Positions 22,745-34,092 of a stretch of DNA of 64,000 nt are shown here, piece by piece. Position 1 is the first letter of the stretch. Every line of letters begins with the position of its first letter. A program made the position numbers and the translations under genes. The stretch comes from Drechslerella dactyloides (taxonomy: Eukaryota > Ascomycota > Orbiliomycetes > Orbiliales > Orbiliaceae), in contig JAGTWJ010000001.1 in NCBI GenBank assembly GCA_020064725.1, forward strand, positions 2,914,001 to 2,978,000. The letters are read 5' to 3'. The notes under the pieces are model-generated. The model was given only the letters and a program-made list of their open reading frames with translations, was not told the DNA's origin and did not search any database.

Positions 22745-23065
22745 GCAGTCGATCAGTCTCTGATAATTCCACCGTAAATAAATAATTCATTCATAATTGC
22801 ACTTGATAGCGCATTCCACCGTCGTATCAATATTGATACCAGCTACTAGCATTATCTCGTGCCCGGCCGTTGGGAAGTCAACGTCCACCGTCGGTCACCA
22901 GACAGCAGACAGACGACTAATATCGAATTCACAGCCTTTTAATCTTCTGACAGTCCTCCATTGATCCACTTCCTCCCCACATCGCCATCATCATCACCAT
23001 CATCGTTCATAATATCCTCTGATATCAATATCGATATCATATCGTAGCCGCCAAGCCGAGTTATA

Positions 23066-24912
23066 ATGGCGCAACAAACGGCAACACCAAACCCGGCCGT
23101 CCCGCCGTTGGACACCGACGAATCGCCCTTCCTCGCCGCCTTCCTCGCCGCGGCGCCCGTCGCCGCCGAAATCATCTCCCAGCTGTCCACCCCGCAGAAG
23201 CAGCGCCTCTTCGCAACCTGCCGCGCCCTCGCCTCCTACCGCGACTCCTGCTACGCATGGCGCTCCATCACCCTCACAAAGGCCGGCTACGAGCCGCGCA
23301 CCTCGCTCTCCAACATCAACTACCAGATCCAGGCCCGCATCAGCTCCCAGGGCCGCTACCTCACCCTGCCCGACGAGCGGACCGTCCGCGAGCAGGCGCT
23401 GCGGCAAGGACTGTACGTCCAGCCGCCCGTCGAGAGCTTCTTCTGCAAGCAGCTCGACTCCGCGAGGGTGTGGGACATGTTTTCCGCGCGGCCGGGCTTC
23501 GGCAGCATCCTGTCCGAGCTGGTGCTCGATGGCACGAGCGTCGATATCGCATTTATAAGAAAGGTGCTCGCTGTGTGCGCCGATAGCGGAAAGGGGTTGA
23601 AGCGGTTGAGCGTGCGGTACTGCGAGAGGATCAGTCTCGGGGAGGTCACCAGCCTGATTCCCGACGACGGCACGGACGACGCCTCGGACTCCGGGTTCGA
23701 GTCCCAGAGCGAGAGCGACGAGGAGGGCGAGGACACCAGTCTCCTGCGGACGCTCGTAGAACTAAGAGTATGCATTCATATCTTCCACCGGGCAGTTATA
23801 AAACTTGTGAGGGCGTTGAGACTGATTTATATTGTCAATTGACAGATCTACGGGGTCAAGGACATCCACCCGGGCCACCAGGAGCACCGCGCCTGGCTGG
23901 CCAGAGTCGACCGCTTCTTCAGGTACACCGCCGACAAGAAGATCCGCACCGACATCGGCTGGTGCTCGCAGACGCTGCAAGGACAGAAGAAGCGTCTCCG
24001 CCGGCCGCAGTGCCACGGCTTCCGCGACCTGCCGTTCGTCAGGATCCTACCCCTCGCGGACACCGGGTCGGTCCGCAACACGCACTGCGTCGGGTGCAAC
24101 AAGGGTCCCGAGGAGATCGGGTGGCATTGCGACGGCTGCCTCAAGGACGTCATGTGCGACATCTGCGGCGAGTGCGTGCATCCTCCATTTTACATATAAT
24201 ACACAGTCGGATGGAATGTGGTATGGCTGACGGTTGGTCATTATTTCTAGCTTCCTCTGCGATAACTGCGACCCCAAGCGGACGAGAATTGTAAAGTGCG
24301 CCGACTGCCCGACCCGCCGCTGCAAGCCGTGCTTCCAGCGCAACGGCGGCAGTTTCTGCAAGAACGCAGCCTGCAAGAAGAAGGCCACCTGCGGCATGCA
24401 CAAGCTCGTCGTCGCCTGCGACGTCTGTCCGGAGCGCACGGAGATCTCGTGCTCGTCGTGCAATCCGGCGCGCAAGTGCAAAAAGTGCTCGCAGTGGATC
24501 TACCCGCACTGCAAGGGGTCCAAGGCGAACGAGACCTTTCAGTGCGCGTGCGACTTTGAGCTCTGTCATTCTTGCTGCGAGGGTAATTCCCCCCCAAAAT
24601 AACCTCCCTCGAAACAGAACGCAGAATGTATGTGTATATGGGAGTGTATGGCTGACGTTGTTGTTTGGTGCAGCGGCCAAGTCGACGTTTATAGACGCGA
24701 ATCTAGAGGACGGCTCGCTGGAAGAGCTGGTCTACGCGATCGATCCGGCGGAATACCCGATCGTGCCGCGGCGGTTCAAGGGCGTGTCGAAGGAGACGCT
24801 GCGCGACAACCGGAACTGGTGCTGCTTCTACTGCAAGATCGTGCCGCGGCGGGGCGAGCGGTTCGCCATGCTGCGGCGGCCTGTCATGCGTGTTGGCCGA
24901 GATTTACTTTAG
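23066..24912 (+). CDS. F-box-like protein with ZZ-like zinc modules
   Basis: Four exons: 23066-23767, 23846-24171, 24251-24582 and 24674-24912, 532 residues; intron phases 0, 2 and 1. The N-terminus has an F-box-like helix set (AAEIISQLSTPQKQRLFATC then RALASYRDSCYAWRSITLT). Residues about 150-235 look leucine-rich (LSELVLDGTSVDIAFIRKVL, LKRLSVRYCERISLGEV), ending in an acidic linker. From C315 a cysteine-rich region begins: HCVGC, GWHCDGC, MCDICGE, the C-x2-C spacing of a ZZ finger. More pairs follow: LCDNC, KCADC, RCKPC, ACDVC, SCSSC, KCKKC, QCACDFELCHSCC, and finally WCCFYC. About 20 cysteines could bind several zinc ions. Probably an SCF or other ubiquitin-linked adaptor; this is inference and no substrate is known. 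The donor GTGCGT of intron 2 is the weakest junction, but the frame only continues with it. Confidence 0.78.
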
Positions 24913-25523
24913 CGGCTGGCGAAAAGGTAGGGGACGAATACTCTCCTCTTCGCCCGTTGGTTAATAAGGAAGTGGAAGTGGGCGAGGCCGGGGTGGGATG
25001 CATGTGGGTGTCGGCTAGCCCGCAGGTAGGCAGCCGGGCCAAGGTGCAAGCTTAGTCCCCGAGGCTAGTGCAAGCTGTGGGGGCAGATTTTTTTTCTTCC
25101 GGTTCGTAATATTTTGGTAGAATCGTTTCGTTTGGTTTAACGCTTGGGAGGTCTCGTGTTTTCTGTTTTTGATCGATTGTGCGTGCGGTTGATTTGGAAT
25201 TTTACGACTGGATCGGTGGTTTGGCTGGCGTTTTCACTCTGTCGGTGGGATTTTCATTCGGGTGGTGGTACGATATTACGTTACATATGTTATGCTACGT
25301 TGCGGCTGCTTCAGACGCGCACATGTTGACTTTTGGATTCTTGCGATCGAGCTGGTGCGATTGAATTGCAGGCCTTTTTTTTTTGGCTTCTTGGCTGTAT
25401 TTGCTATTTAGTACTTTTAATGATGAATGATGAAGGCCGTTCTAGCTTTCATGAACCCAATTACGAGTGGGTGTCCCAGCTTTGAATCGCGAAGGCCACG
25501 GTAGTGGTGGGGGCCGACCAGCG

Positions 25524-25532
25524 ATCTGATAA
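25524..25532 (+). promoter_or_regulatory. SreA-type GATA factor site 1
   Basis: ATCTGATAA, an exact match to ATCWGATAA, the site of the iron-sensing repressor SreA/SRE/Urbs1/Fep1. It lies 1.2 kb upstream of a siderophore transporter, a classic SreA target. Confidence 0.6.
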
Positions 25533-25622
25533 TACGAGTTGACTTGAACCAATTTAAACAGGAACTTTATGTGTAAGAATTTCATGTGGTAAATTGAATT
25601 GGACCAACGGACAGGGCTGCAG

Positions 25623-25631
25623 TTATCAGAT
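25623..25631 (-). promoter_or_regulatory. SreA-type GATA factor site 2
   Basis: TTATCAGAT on the plus strand, which is ATCTGATAA on the minus strand, an exact consensus match. Two near matches follow within 45 bp. Confidence 0.6.
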
Positions 25632-25862
25632 GCGAGCTCCGTCGAATGAAATATCTGATGCATCTAATCTGATCCTGTCACTTAATCCCTGTCGTCTCGT
25701 TTTCAGCCATTCCACCGAGCGAGGAAAACTCTGCCGTGTTGGAATTGTCTGTTGGATCCGAGCGGCCAGCTTCCGATATCGGCTGCGTAAAATCCATACG
25801 TCCCAATGCCATCCGTTGCGGCAATGATCTCGGACACGGACGGCGAGGTCGATGGAAAAATG

Positions 25863-25871
25863 TTATCTGAT
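25863..25871 (-). promoter_or_regulatory. SreA-type GATA factor site 3
   Basis: TTATCTGAT on the plus strand, which is ATCAGATAA on the minus strand, an exact consensus match. A one-mismatch copy ATCAGATTA lies at 25901-25909. Confidence 0.6.
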
Positions 25872-26543
25872 CTGCTGATTGTAGGTTTTATCCAGAGCGG
25901 ATCAGATTAGATTTTTTCTGCCCGATGACATCGCGGTGGGGCCGCTGAATTATTATAATTGGGTGTGGCTGCATTTTTTTTCTGCCGGGGTGTGCATTGC
26001 AACAGCGGGAGACGAGGCGCGAGTTGCTCCACCCTTATACTTTACTTTACCTCACCTCACCTCACCTTGATGTTCACGCGTGGGCGGCGGCCGTTGACAT
26101 ATTGCTGACCGATGGATTAGCTAATCGATTGGGCCGTGGGGGAGTTACACGACCTCACAATGGTACATACAGACATACCAGTATGTAAGTATTGATGCGA
26201 TGCGACGCGATGCATATGGCGATGTCTGTACGACTCGACTCGGCGCCGCCGGGGTGTCTTCTACATACGGTCACGTCACAAGTATCCTTGTATTGTCTCG
26301 CGTGCGAATGAGGTAGTATACTTTGAAAGGAAGAAATTTTCTCTCCTCCCTTGCCTCCCCTCGGCACGTCTCGATCAATCAATCAACCAAGTCTCTCTCC
26401 TGTTGGAATTAGGGTTTTTTCGTTTTTCTCGGTCTGGGATGTCCCCGTTCGAGTTGTCGCCAGAGGAAGGTGCACCTTTCGCTCTCTGACAGGATGGCGT
26501 GCGTCCTGGACCCGGCAGCCGGGGTGGCATGCTGTTACCTAAG

Positions 26544-26576
26544 TACTTACCTACCTATATGCCTGGTAGGTAGGTA
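26544..26576. repeat. 12-bp inverted repeat
   Basis: Arms TACTTACCTACC and GGTAGGTAGGTA (one G-T pair) around a 9-nt loop TATATGCCT, about 170 bp before the transporter start codon. It may be part of the leader. Confidence 0.75.
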
Positions 26577-26744
26577 TATAGTGGTGGTGCCCCCTTTGCT
26601 GCTGCGATGCGATTTATCTCGTTGATCTTATCTCTCGCATTCGATACTCTGCAGCTTCACAGAGGTGCTTGTAGCATCCCATATTTGATATTTCGGCTTT
26701 TTTATTTTATTTTATTTTTGAAAAGTTGTGAAAGTGAGTGAGGG

Positions 26745-28872
26745 ATGGCGTTCCTGTCCAGGCTGCGGCTTGGTGGGAATGCGTCCGACGGCGCCGTCGG
26801 CACCCATGGGCACACGGCCGACAGCAAGGCCGTCGTCGCGGAAGCGTACGAACACGATGCTGCGAGCGTCGAGTCTGCGGAGAAGCAGGCGGGTGTGCAG
26901 AAGGTCGAGGCGATTGCCCTGACGTGGTCGCGGACGTCGCTGTGGGTCGCCTACGCTGGGTATGTGCATACATCTAACTTTATCTTGCCATTGCATTGTC
27001 CAGTATATCACGTTATTGTATAGATGATTGTGCTGACTGGGTTTGGGTATTTAGTATCCTGCTGATGGCGACGAGCACGTCGCTGGAGGCGCAGACGACG
27101 TATCTGTACGCTTCGTACGCGCTGTCGGGCTTTGGCCACCACTCGCTGCTGTCCACCATCTCCATCGTCACCGGCGTCATGTACGGTCAGTACCACACCC
27201 TACCTTTATACATTGTTACGATACAATAACTACGGGTGGCAGAAGTTAATGGAGATATATGCAGCTGTCGTCAAGCCGCCGATGGCCAAGGTCGCCGACG
27301 TGTTCGGGCGCTTCGAGGCCTTCACGTTCGCCATCGCCCTCTACGTGCTCGGCTACATCATGCTGGCGGCCAGCAATTCCGTCGAATCCTACGCCGGCGC
27401 GCAGGTCTTCTACGCTGCCGGTGCGACGGGCCTGCAGATTCTGCAGCAGGTGTTCATCGCCGATACGACCGACCTGCTCAACCGCGCGCTCTTCTCGTCG
27501 CTGCCGGACCTGCCGTTCCTGTGGACGGTCTGGGCGGGGCCTGAGGTTGGTGCCGCGGTGCTGAAGGGGAGCACGTGGCGGTGGGGGTATGGGATGTGGG
27601 CGATTATCCTGCCGGCGTGCTCGCTGCCGCTGTTGGGGGCGCTGTTCTACAGCATGCTCAAGGCGAAGAAGAAGGGGTTGCTGTCGCCGATTAGCGGTGA
27701 GGTGCGGCGGGTTGGCGTTGGACGGTTTTTGGTCAAGACGTTTTGGGATCTGGACGTCGTTGGGATTCTGCTGTTTACGGCGGCGCTGTGTCTTGTGCTG
27801 ATTCCGCTGACGCTGGGGGCGGGCGCGGTGGGCAAGTGGCGGAATCCGAGCTTGATCGCGATGATGGTTGTTGGTGGTGTCTGTTTGGTCGCGTTCCCGC
27901 TGTTCGAGATGTCGAGGCGGCTGGCGCCGAGTCCGCTGCTGTCGTTCCGGCTGTTGAAGAACCGGACCGTGCTGGCGGGTTCTCTCATCGCCGTCTTTTA
28001 CTTTAGTGAGTATCCCCTTTTCCCCCTTCCTTCCTTCTCCCCTTTCTCAATTGATGATAGTGGATGGAGATGATATATTAACGTGATGATGGATAGTGGC
28101 GTTCTACCAGTCGATATACCCGTACTTCTACAGCTACCTCGTCGTCGCGAACGACCAGTCCGTCGTATCGGCGGGGCGCATCGTCCTCGTCTTCTCCTTC
28201 ACCTCGACCGTCTCGTCCATCCTCATCTCCTTCGTGATCAAATACACGGGCCACTACAAGTACTTTGTCATCGCCGGCGGACTCATCTACATTCTCGGCT
28301 TCGGCCTCATGCTGCGCTACCGCGTCGAGGGGTCCTCGCGCACGCAGATTGTCATCAACCAGGTGCTCGTCGGTCTCGGCGGCGGGTTCCTCAACGTCCC
28401 CGCGCAGCTCGGCGTGCAGAGCGTCGTGCCGCATCAGGACGTCGCGGCGGCGACTGCGCTGTTCCTCACGGCGCTGTCCGTGGGTCAGGCTATCGGCGCG
28501 GCGATATCCGGCGCCATCTGGACGAACAACATTCTGGACAAGCTGGATTTGTACTTGCCCGAGGCGGTCAAGGTTAACGCGACGCTGATATATTCGGACT
28601 TTACGCATGCGAGTTCGTATCCCGTCGGTAGCGAGGCGCGGGAAGCGATCAATCGGTCGTACCAGGAGACGATGCGGCTGATGCTCATCAGCGCGCTGGT
28701 GAGCGCGGTGCCGATTGTGCTGCTGACGTTCCTGATGGAGAACGTGGACTTGAACAAGCGGGCGGCGAACGTCCGCGGGCGGGTGTTTGGGAGCAGCGGG
28801 GCCGAGGCGGACGGACGGGTCGCGCAGGAGGAGCAGGCGGCGTTCCGGCGGCAGTCTGAGGTCAAAGCCTGA
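26745..28872 (+). CDS. siderophore-iron transporter (MFS, SIT family)
   Basis: Imports ferric siderophores by proton symport at the plasma membrane. Four exons: 26745-26959, 27055-27185, 27265-28005 and 28097-28872, 620 residues; intron phases 2, 1 and 1, all with good donors (GTATGT, GTCAGT, GTGAGT). After a hydrophilic N-terminus the first helix follows the family lead-in VEAIALTWSRTSLWVAYAG. The MFS loop motif appears as KPPMAKVADVFGRFEAF. Further SIT traits are the 14-helix length, the extracellular region ending SGAIWTNNILDKLDLYLPE, and a polar C-terminal tail after the last helix. The nearest families are MirA/MirB and Sit1/Arn; which siderophore it carries cannot be told. No siderophore synthetase lies in the window. 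The upstream region has three exact SreA-type sites, so iron repression is expected. Confidence 0.9.
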
Positions 28873-29460
28873 CCCGTGGAGATGTAATTAATGCATGTGT
28901 CCGTGTTATTTTTTGGCCTTGATGCTGTGATGCCGAGTTACACATCGCGATGCGACGTTTACGCATTCGACCTTGTTATAATATATAGAATATAGTATTA
29001 ATAGTCGTATGAATCGAACGAGATAATGCAGTCAGCCGATTGAACGTACGTATGCGTATACGTGCTACGGCGATGTTTAATTTATAGATTCTAGGCTGCC
29101 ACGCTGCGGTGGATAGCTGCGTCGACGGCTGTGCGGCCGCGGTGTCGAGTCCAATGCGGCAGGTGGGCTCCGCTGCCTCGAACCGTGCGACCCGATCACG
29201 ACATCCTCCACGACATCCTCTTTGATACTATTCGGAACGGTCGATACGAAGGACATCCGAGTCGATTGATGCCGGCGAAGGTTATAAAATCCCTCGTCGC
29301 CCGCCGCTGGCTCGTGCAGCCCGCCAATATCCGCCGCCCGAGTCTGCGGCCGCCCCCGCAAAATCCAACGCTCGCCCGCCCACCTGCCCGAAACATCCAC
29401 GTCCGCATCCCGCAACCTCGCCCACCCCGCCACGGACGCAAGCTAGCTTTCTCCACGACG
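28873..29460. other. intergenic and possible N-terminal extension region
   Basis: 588 bp. The first half is AT-rich and non-coding. From 29269 the frame of the next gene is open, with an in-frame ATG that would add 64 residues (see that gene). Confidence 0.6.
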
Positions 29461-31552
29461 ATGACCTCGACGAGTATAAATATCCCCGCGGCGCCCTCGC
29501 CCGCCAGTCTGCAGCAGCTGCAGGCCGACACCGCCCGCTTCAGCACCACCGCCGAACCCAAGATGCTCGTCCTCAGCCCCGGCTCCCACGACCCGAACAC
29601 GCAGAGCAACTATCTCGTGTTCTATCCCGTGCACAGCGATGTTGCGCTGACGATCGAGTTTTCGAAGCGCCGGTTCGTCGGCAGCGTCACCACGGAGTTC
29701 GAGTGTCGGCAGCAGGGCACGTGCGATGAGATCCTGCTCGATTCGCGGGACGTCGAGGTGAAGGGCGTCGTGGCGGTCAAGGGGCCCGAGGTCAAGAGCT
29801 GGAGCCTGGGCGAGAAGGCGAAGAAGGGCAACTACGGCCGGCAGCTGAAGGTCCAGCTGGGCGGCGTCGTCGACTATCAAGAGCGAGTCGTCCTGAAGGT
29901 AATCAATCCCCTCCGTCATGCATTCTCGTCACAGGAATGAGATCAATTGGCTGACATCGGAATCATAGATCGAGTTTGCGACGACGGAAAAGGCCGCCGC
30001 GCTGCAGTGGCTCACGCCCGAGCAGACCACCAACGGCAAGCACCCCTACGTCTTCTCCCAGTGCGAGCCAACCTACTGCCGCACCATCTTCCCCTGCGCG
30101 GACACCCCCGCCGCCAAGTCGACCTTCTCCTTCGCCATCCGCTCCCCGCTGCCAGTCCTGTGTTCGGGCCTGCAGACCTCCGTCGGCACCTACGACGCCG
30201 AGACCAAGAGCCTCCTCTACGGGTACGAGCAGACCGTGCCGATCCCCTCGTACCTCTTCGCCATCGCGTCGGGTGACATCGCGGGGACGCGCATCGGCCC
30301 GCGCAGCTGGGTGTGGGGTGCGGCCGAGGAGCTGGTGACGCTCAAGGCCGAGATGGACGGGGAGGTCGAGAAATTTGTCAGCATCGCCGAGCGCATCACG
30401 GACATGGAGTACGCGTGGGGCACGTACAATGTGCTGATCCTGCCGCCGAGTTTTCCCTTTGGCGGGATGGAGAACCCCGTGTACACGTATGCGACGCCGA
30501 GTATCATCAGCGGGGATAAAGAGAACATTGACGTGATTGCGCACGAGCTCGCGCACAGCTGGAGCGTAAGCCCACACCTACTCTACTTATATGCATTGAT
30601 AGTGCGTGTAATGGTGCTGATGTCTGGATAGGGCAACCTGGTCACGAATGCGACGTTCCAGGACTTCTGGCTCAACGAAGGCTGGACGGTCTACCTCGAG
30701 CGCCGCATCGGCGCCGAAATCCACGGCGAGAAATTCTACGACTTCTCCTCCATCATTGGCTGGAAGTCGCTCGAGGAGGCCGTGAACGAATACGGCGCCG
30801 ACCACGAGTTCACCAAGCTGGTCCCCAACCTCGTCGACCAGGACCCGGACGACGCCTTCAGCACCGTCCCCTACGAGAAGGGCTTCACCTTCCTGCGCAA
30901 GCTCGACCGCCTCGTCGGCCGCGAGCGCTGGGACCGCTTCATCCCGCACTACTTCCACACCTTCCGCGGCAAGAGCCTCACCTCGAAGCAATTCAAGGAC
31001 ACGCTCCTCGCATTCTTCGAAGGCGACGCCGAAGCCCACGGCCTGCTCACCACAAAAATCGACTGGGACAAGGAATTCTACAGTCCCGGATTACCCGAAA
31101 AGCCAGACTTCGACACCAGCATGGCCGACGTCTGCTACGAGCTCGCGAAGAAGTGGCGCAATAAAGACCTGCTAGGCTTCACGCCGCACGCGAACGATCT
31201 CTCAGGATGGACGGCAAACCAGAAGGTCGTCTTCCTCGACCGGCTGATCGGGTACGACGCGCTGGCGAAGCACGACGTGGATCTCATGGGTAAAGTGTAC
31301 GGGTTCGACTGCAGCGGGAACATGGAGGTTGTGTTCCGCTTCTACGGGGTGGCGCTGAAGGCGCGGCATGAGAAGTATTACCAGCCGGCGGCGAAGTGGG
31401 TGCAGACTATCGGGCGGATGAAGTATTGTCGGCCGACGTATCGGGCGCTGGCGGGCTGCGATCGGGAGTTGGCGGTCAAGACGTTTTTGGAGAGGGAGAT
31501 GTGGTATCATCCGCTGTGTCGGACGATGGTGCGCAAGGATTTGGGGTTGTAG
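29461..31552 (+). CDS. leukotriene A4 hydrolase/aminopeptidase (M1 family)
   Basis: Zinc aminopeptidase with epoxide hydrolase activity in the family (yeast LAP2 type). Three exons: 29461-29898, 29969-30565 and 30632-31552, all phase 0, 651 residues from the ATG at 29461. Motifs: GGMEN exopeptidase motif at 311-315 and zinc site HELAH at 338-342 with the third ligand E361 (NEGW), exactly the HExxH-18-E spacing. The C-terminal helical domain characteristic of LTA4H follows (WDKEFYSPGLPEKPDF, AKKWRNKDLLGF) up to MVRKDLGL. Start choice: the catalytic fold begins after DPNTQSNY, close to the 29461 ATG. An in-frame ATG at 29269 adds a 64-residue stretch with many Arg and no Asp/Glu, resembling a mitochondrial presequence, so two start sites are possible. 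All catalytic residues are present. Confidence 0.93.
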
Positions 31553-31880
31553 TGTATTATTCTTTTTATATAAAATATTATCATTCGCGGCTTGCTCGGG
31601 TGTAGAATAGGCGAGTATCGTGCGTGTACGTTTTTATATCACGGTTACAATCACGGGTACAATCACCCACCATTCATGAATTCTACATCTACGCACATCT
31701 ACGTGTAACTACTAGATATTCGATCAGCTGGACGACAAAAAATGATGGCATCGCCATCCGTGCTTGTCTCTACATACAACAGCGCACCGCACCCCATGAA
31801 AAAACAAAAAAACAGAAAACAGAAAACGGAAAACAGAAAAAAAAAAAAAAAGAACGGACAAGAAACAGAGGCAGGGGCAA
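31553..31880. other. convergent intergenic region with A-rich tract
   Basis: 328 bp between tail-to-tail genes. An A-rich tract (31798-31853) of A-runs separated by single C or G lies about 15 bp beyond the stop codon of the minus-strand gene. Likely 3' UTR and polyadenylation region for both. Confidence 0.65.
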
Positions 31881-34092
31881 CTAGTGCCCCTCTTCCCCAC
31901 CAGCCAGCGCTGCCTCCTCCTCCCGCTTCTGAGCCTTCAGCTCCTCAATCTTCCGGATCATGTAATTGATCCGGCCCTGGCAGGTGCCAAGGTCCTCCGG
32001 GCCGTCGTTGACAGCCGGGAACTGGAAGCCGTGGCTCCCGTGCCCACCCCCATCAAGAGGGCGGGCAGGGGTGCCGACGGCGACCACGTTCCCGGTGCCG
32101 CCGCGGACGGCGCCGGAGGAAGATGAGGAGCCGGGGCTCAGAGCGGTCGGAGTCGGAGCGCTGGCGGTGGGGGCACGACGGACGGCGGCGACGGCGGACG
32201 GGGAGGCACGACGGACGGGGCCCTTGGCCACTTGGGCCCATGTGCGGGGCGGACCGACTGGCGGGCGAGGAGCGGCAGCGGGGACCAGGACGACGGGCGA
32301 CGGCGATGGTGGCGATGGTGATGGCGACGACGACGCCGGCATCGGGAGGGCGGCCGAAGAGGAGGATGCGGCGGCGGCAGCAGCGGCGGCCCTGCGCTCT
32401 TTGGCGCGCAACCGGCGACGCTTCGAGCGTGAGAGGGCCCGGTTCGCCCTCTCGAGCTCCTCGAGCTCGGATCGCGAGATCATGCGGCCGGCCGTCGGGG
32501 CCTCGCGGACCCTGATCTCCTCCCGCTGCTCCACGATTGCGGTGCAGCCGCGGCCGACACCCCGCCGGACCGACTTCTCGAGATAGGCGGTTGCCTCCCT
32601 CGCCCACTTGACGGCCTTCTTGCTGGCCTTGCTGTCGTCGGACTCGTCGGAGTCCGTGCTGGGCGGCTTGAGGATCCCCTTGAGGGGCGGCGACCCGGAC
32701 TTGACGGCTGCGGCGGCAGGAGCAGGTTTGGCGGCCGCGACGACGGGGGCAGGCTTCTGCTGCTGCTGCTTCTGCTTCTGGGGCCCGACGTTCTCCTTGT
32801 CCGAGGAGGACGGCGACGGCGAAACGGAGGCGGAGGCAGGGACGGAAGCGGAGGGAGAGGGAGACTTGGCCTTGCGGCCCTTGGTGACCTGCTTTGCCGT
32901 GAATGCAGGCACGGCAGGAGCAATCATCACGGCCTTCTTCGCCGTGACGCCGACAGCAGCAGAGACGCTCGTCGGCTCGGTCTTCTCGCCGGACTCGTCG
33001 CCGCTCTTGGTCTGCGGGACGGCGCTGGAGACCGTGTCGACAGCCTTGCCCTTCTTCTCGTCACGGTCCTCGGGGCGGACCCAGTTGACGCTGTAGGGGT
33101 CATTCTCGTCATACCACATCGGCGGTGGGATCTCGCGGTCGACAATGTCCTCTTCGACTGCGGCGAAGGTATCGATGCCCAGGAAGGGCGGGAGGGACGA
33201 GGCCGGCGTTGCGCGCGGCGCGATCTCGAACTCGAGCGTGGATGACTTGCGCACGAGCTTGTCGAGGGAGATCTGGCCCAGGTCGTTCTTCTCGCGGGAG
33301 CGAGCGCGGGTGAGGACCTTGTACCAGTAGTCGAAGTACTATCATATCATCATTAGCATGTGTATGTGAATGTTGGATGCGAGGGGACATATGCATACCT
33401 TGGTGGGATCGAGTCCGATTCCACTGACGGCGTGGAGAGCATATAGATTATCTACACCTCCATCGCCGACGGCCACGACGGTTGCGCCGGCGGCCTGTGC
33501 TTCTTTCAGGACTTTTCGCATCTCGCTGGGACGCGTGGATTCGCCGAGGATGAAGACGCCCTCGTCGACAAAGGTGTCGTCTTTGAGGAAGGCGCGGGCG
33601 ACGAAGGCTGGTTCGGCGTCCGGATGGTCTGGATGGGAGACCTCGACGAACTTGCCCTCTTCGTTCTTGACGAGATACTACAGTTACATACGTGACATGT
33701 TAGCAAATGTTTTGTAAAAATTGAAAAGGTAATAATTTGCACGGGAATCTTCCAGGGAAAGCCAGAGGAGATCTGGATGGAGGATGGGGGAGAAAACTCA
33801 CCTGAACGTGGGAGGGATCAACCTTGACGACAATCTCATACGTTTGAGATTCCGTTCCGTTCCAGTAAAAGGTAGTCCGATCAATCGGGATCCGGAACTT
33901 CATGACTCGGCGGAAGTAGTTCCCATTCTTGCCGGCACTCTCCGGAAAGTTGAGATCGAGGCAGGGAACGTCCTCGTCACCCTCGCTGACGAGCGTGATT
34001 CTGTTGGACGGGGAGTTCATGTACGTGTGCGTGCTGGAGAAGTTGAGGCTGCGGAAATGGTGCGGCTTGCGAAGAGTAGACATGCCCGCCAT
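31881..34092 (-). CDS. conserved fungal protein of unknown function, disordered C-terminal half
   Basis: Three exons: 34092-33802, 33677-33399 and 33338-31881, all phase 0 (donors GTGAGT and GTATGC), 675 residues. The first 270 residues look globular, with a strand-rich part (RVMKFRIPIDRTTFYWNGTE), a Rossmann-like segment (MRKVLKEAQAAGATVVAVGD then GGVDNLYALHAVSGIGLDP) and the motif KYFDYWYKVLTRARSREKND. Then comes PPMWYDENDPYSVNWVRPED. Residues about 300-640 are low complexity, rich in Ala, Ser, Pro and Lys, with a basic Arg/Lys cluster (RALSRSKRRRLRAKERRAAA) that could be a nuclear signal. The chain closes with a short predicted helix (CQGRINYMIRKIEELKAQKR). I do not recognise a named family. 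The start is the first Met of the globular frame; an in-frame Met at position 4 is an alternative. Confidence 0.8.

Larger units (their letters stand above)
16534..23065. other. 6.5-kb gene desert with many palindromes
   Basis: No frame here has a domain, a good codon pattern or convincing splice sites. Frames at 16645-17208 and 22125-22676 were examined and rejected. The stretch is unusually rich in perfect self-complementary sequences (listed separately) and in TGCATG, TACGTA and CATATG hexamers. CpG is still frequent, so it is not heavily RIP-mutated. A TATA element at 22737 belongs to the next gene. It could hold non-coding RNAs that I cannot see from sequence. Confidence 0.55.
24913..26744. 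other. intergenic region with iron-regulatory GATA sites
   Basis: 1.8 kb upstream of the siderophore transporter. It carries three exact ATCWGATAA sites (separate entries), near matches at 25651-25659, 25665-25673 and 25901-25909, a CTCAC microsatellite near 26045-26066 and a hairpin at 26544-26576. No gene supported. Confidence 0.65.

Noticed and set aside
17200..22900. RIP-degraded repeat as explanation for the gene desert
   Set aside because: CpG and CpA words remain common and TpA is not extreme by inspection, so heavy RIP is not supported.
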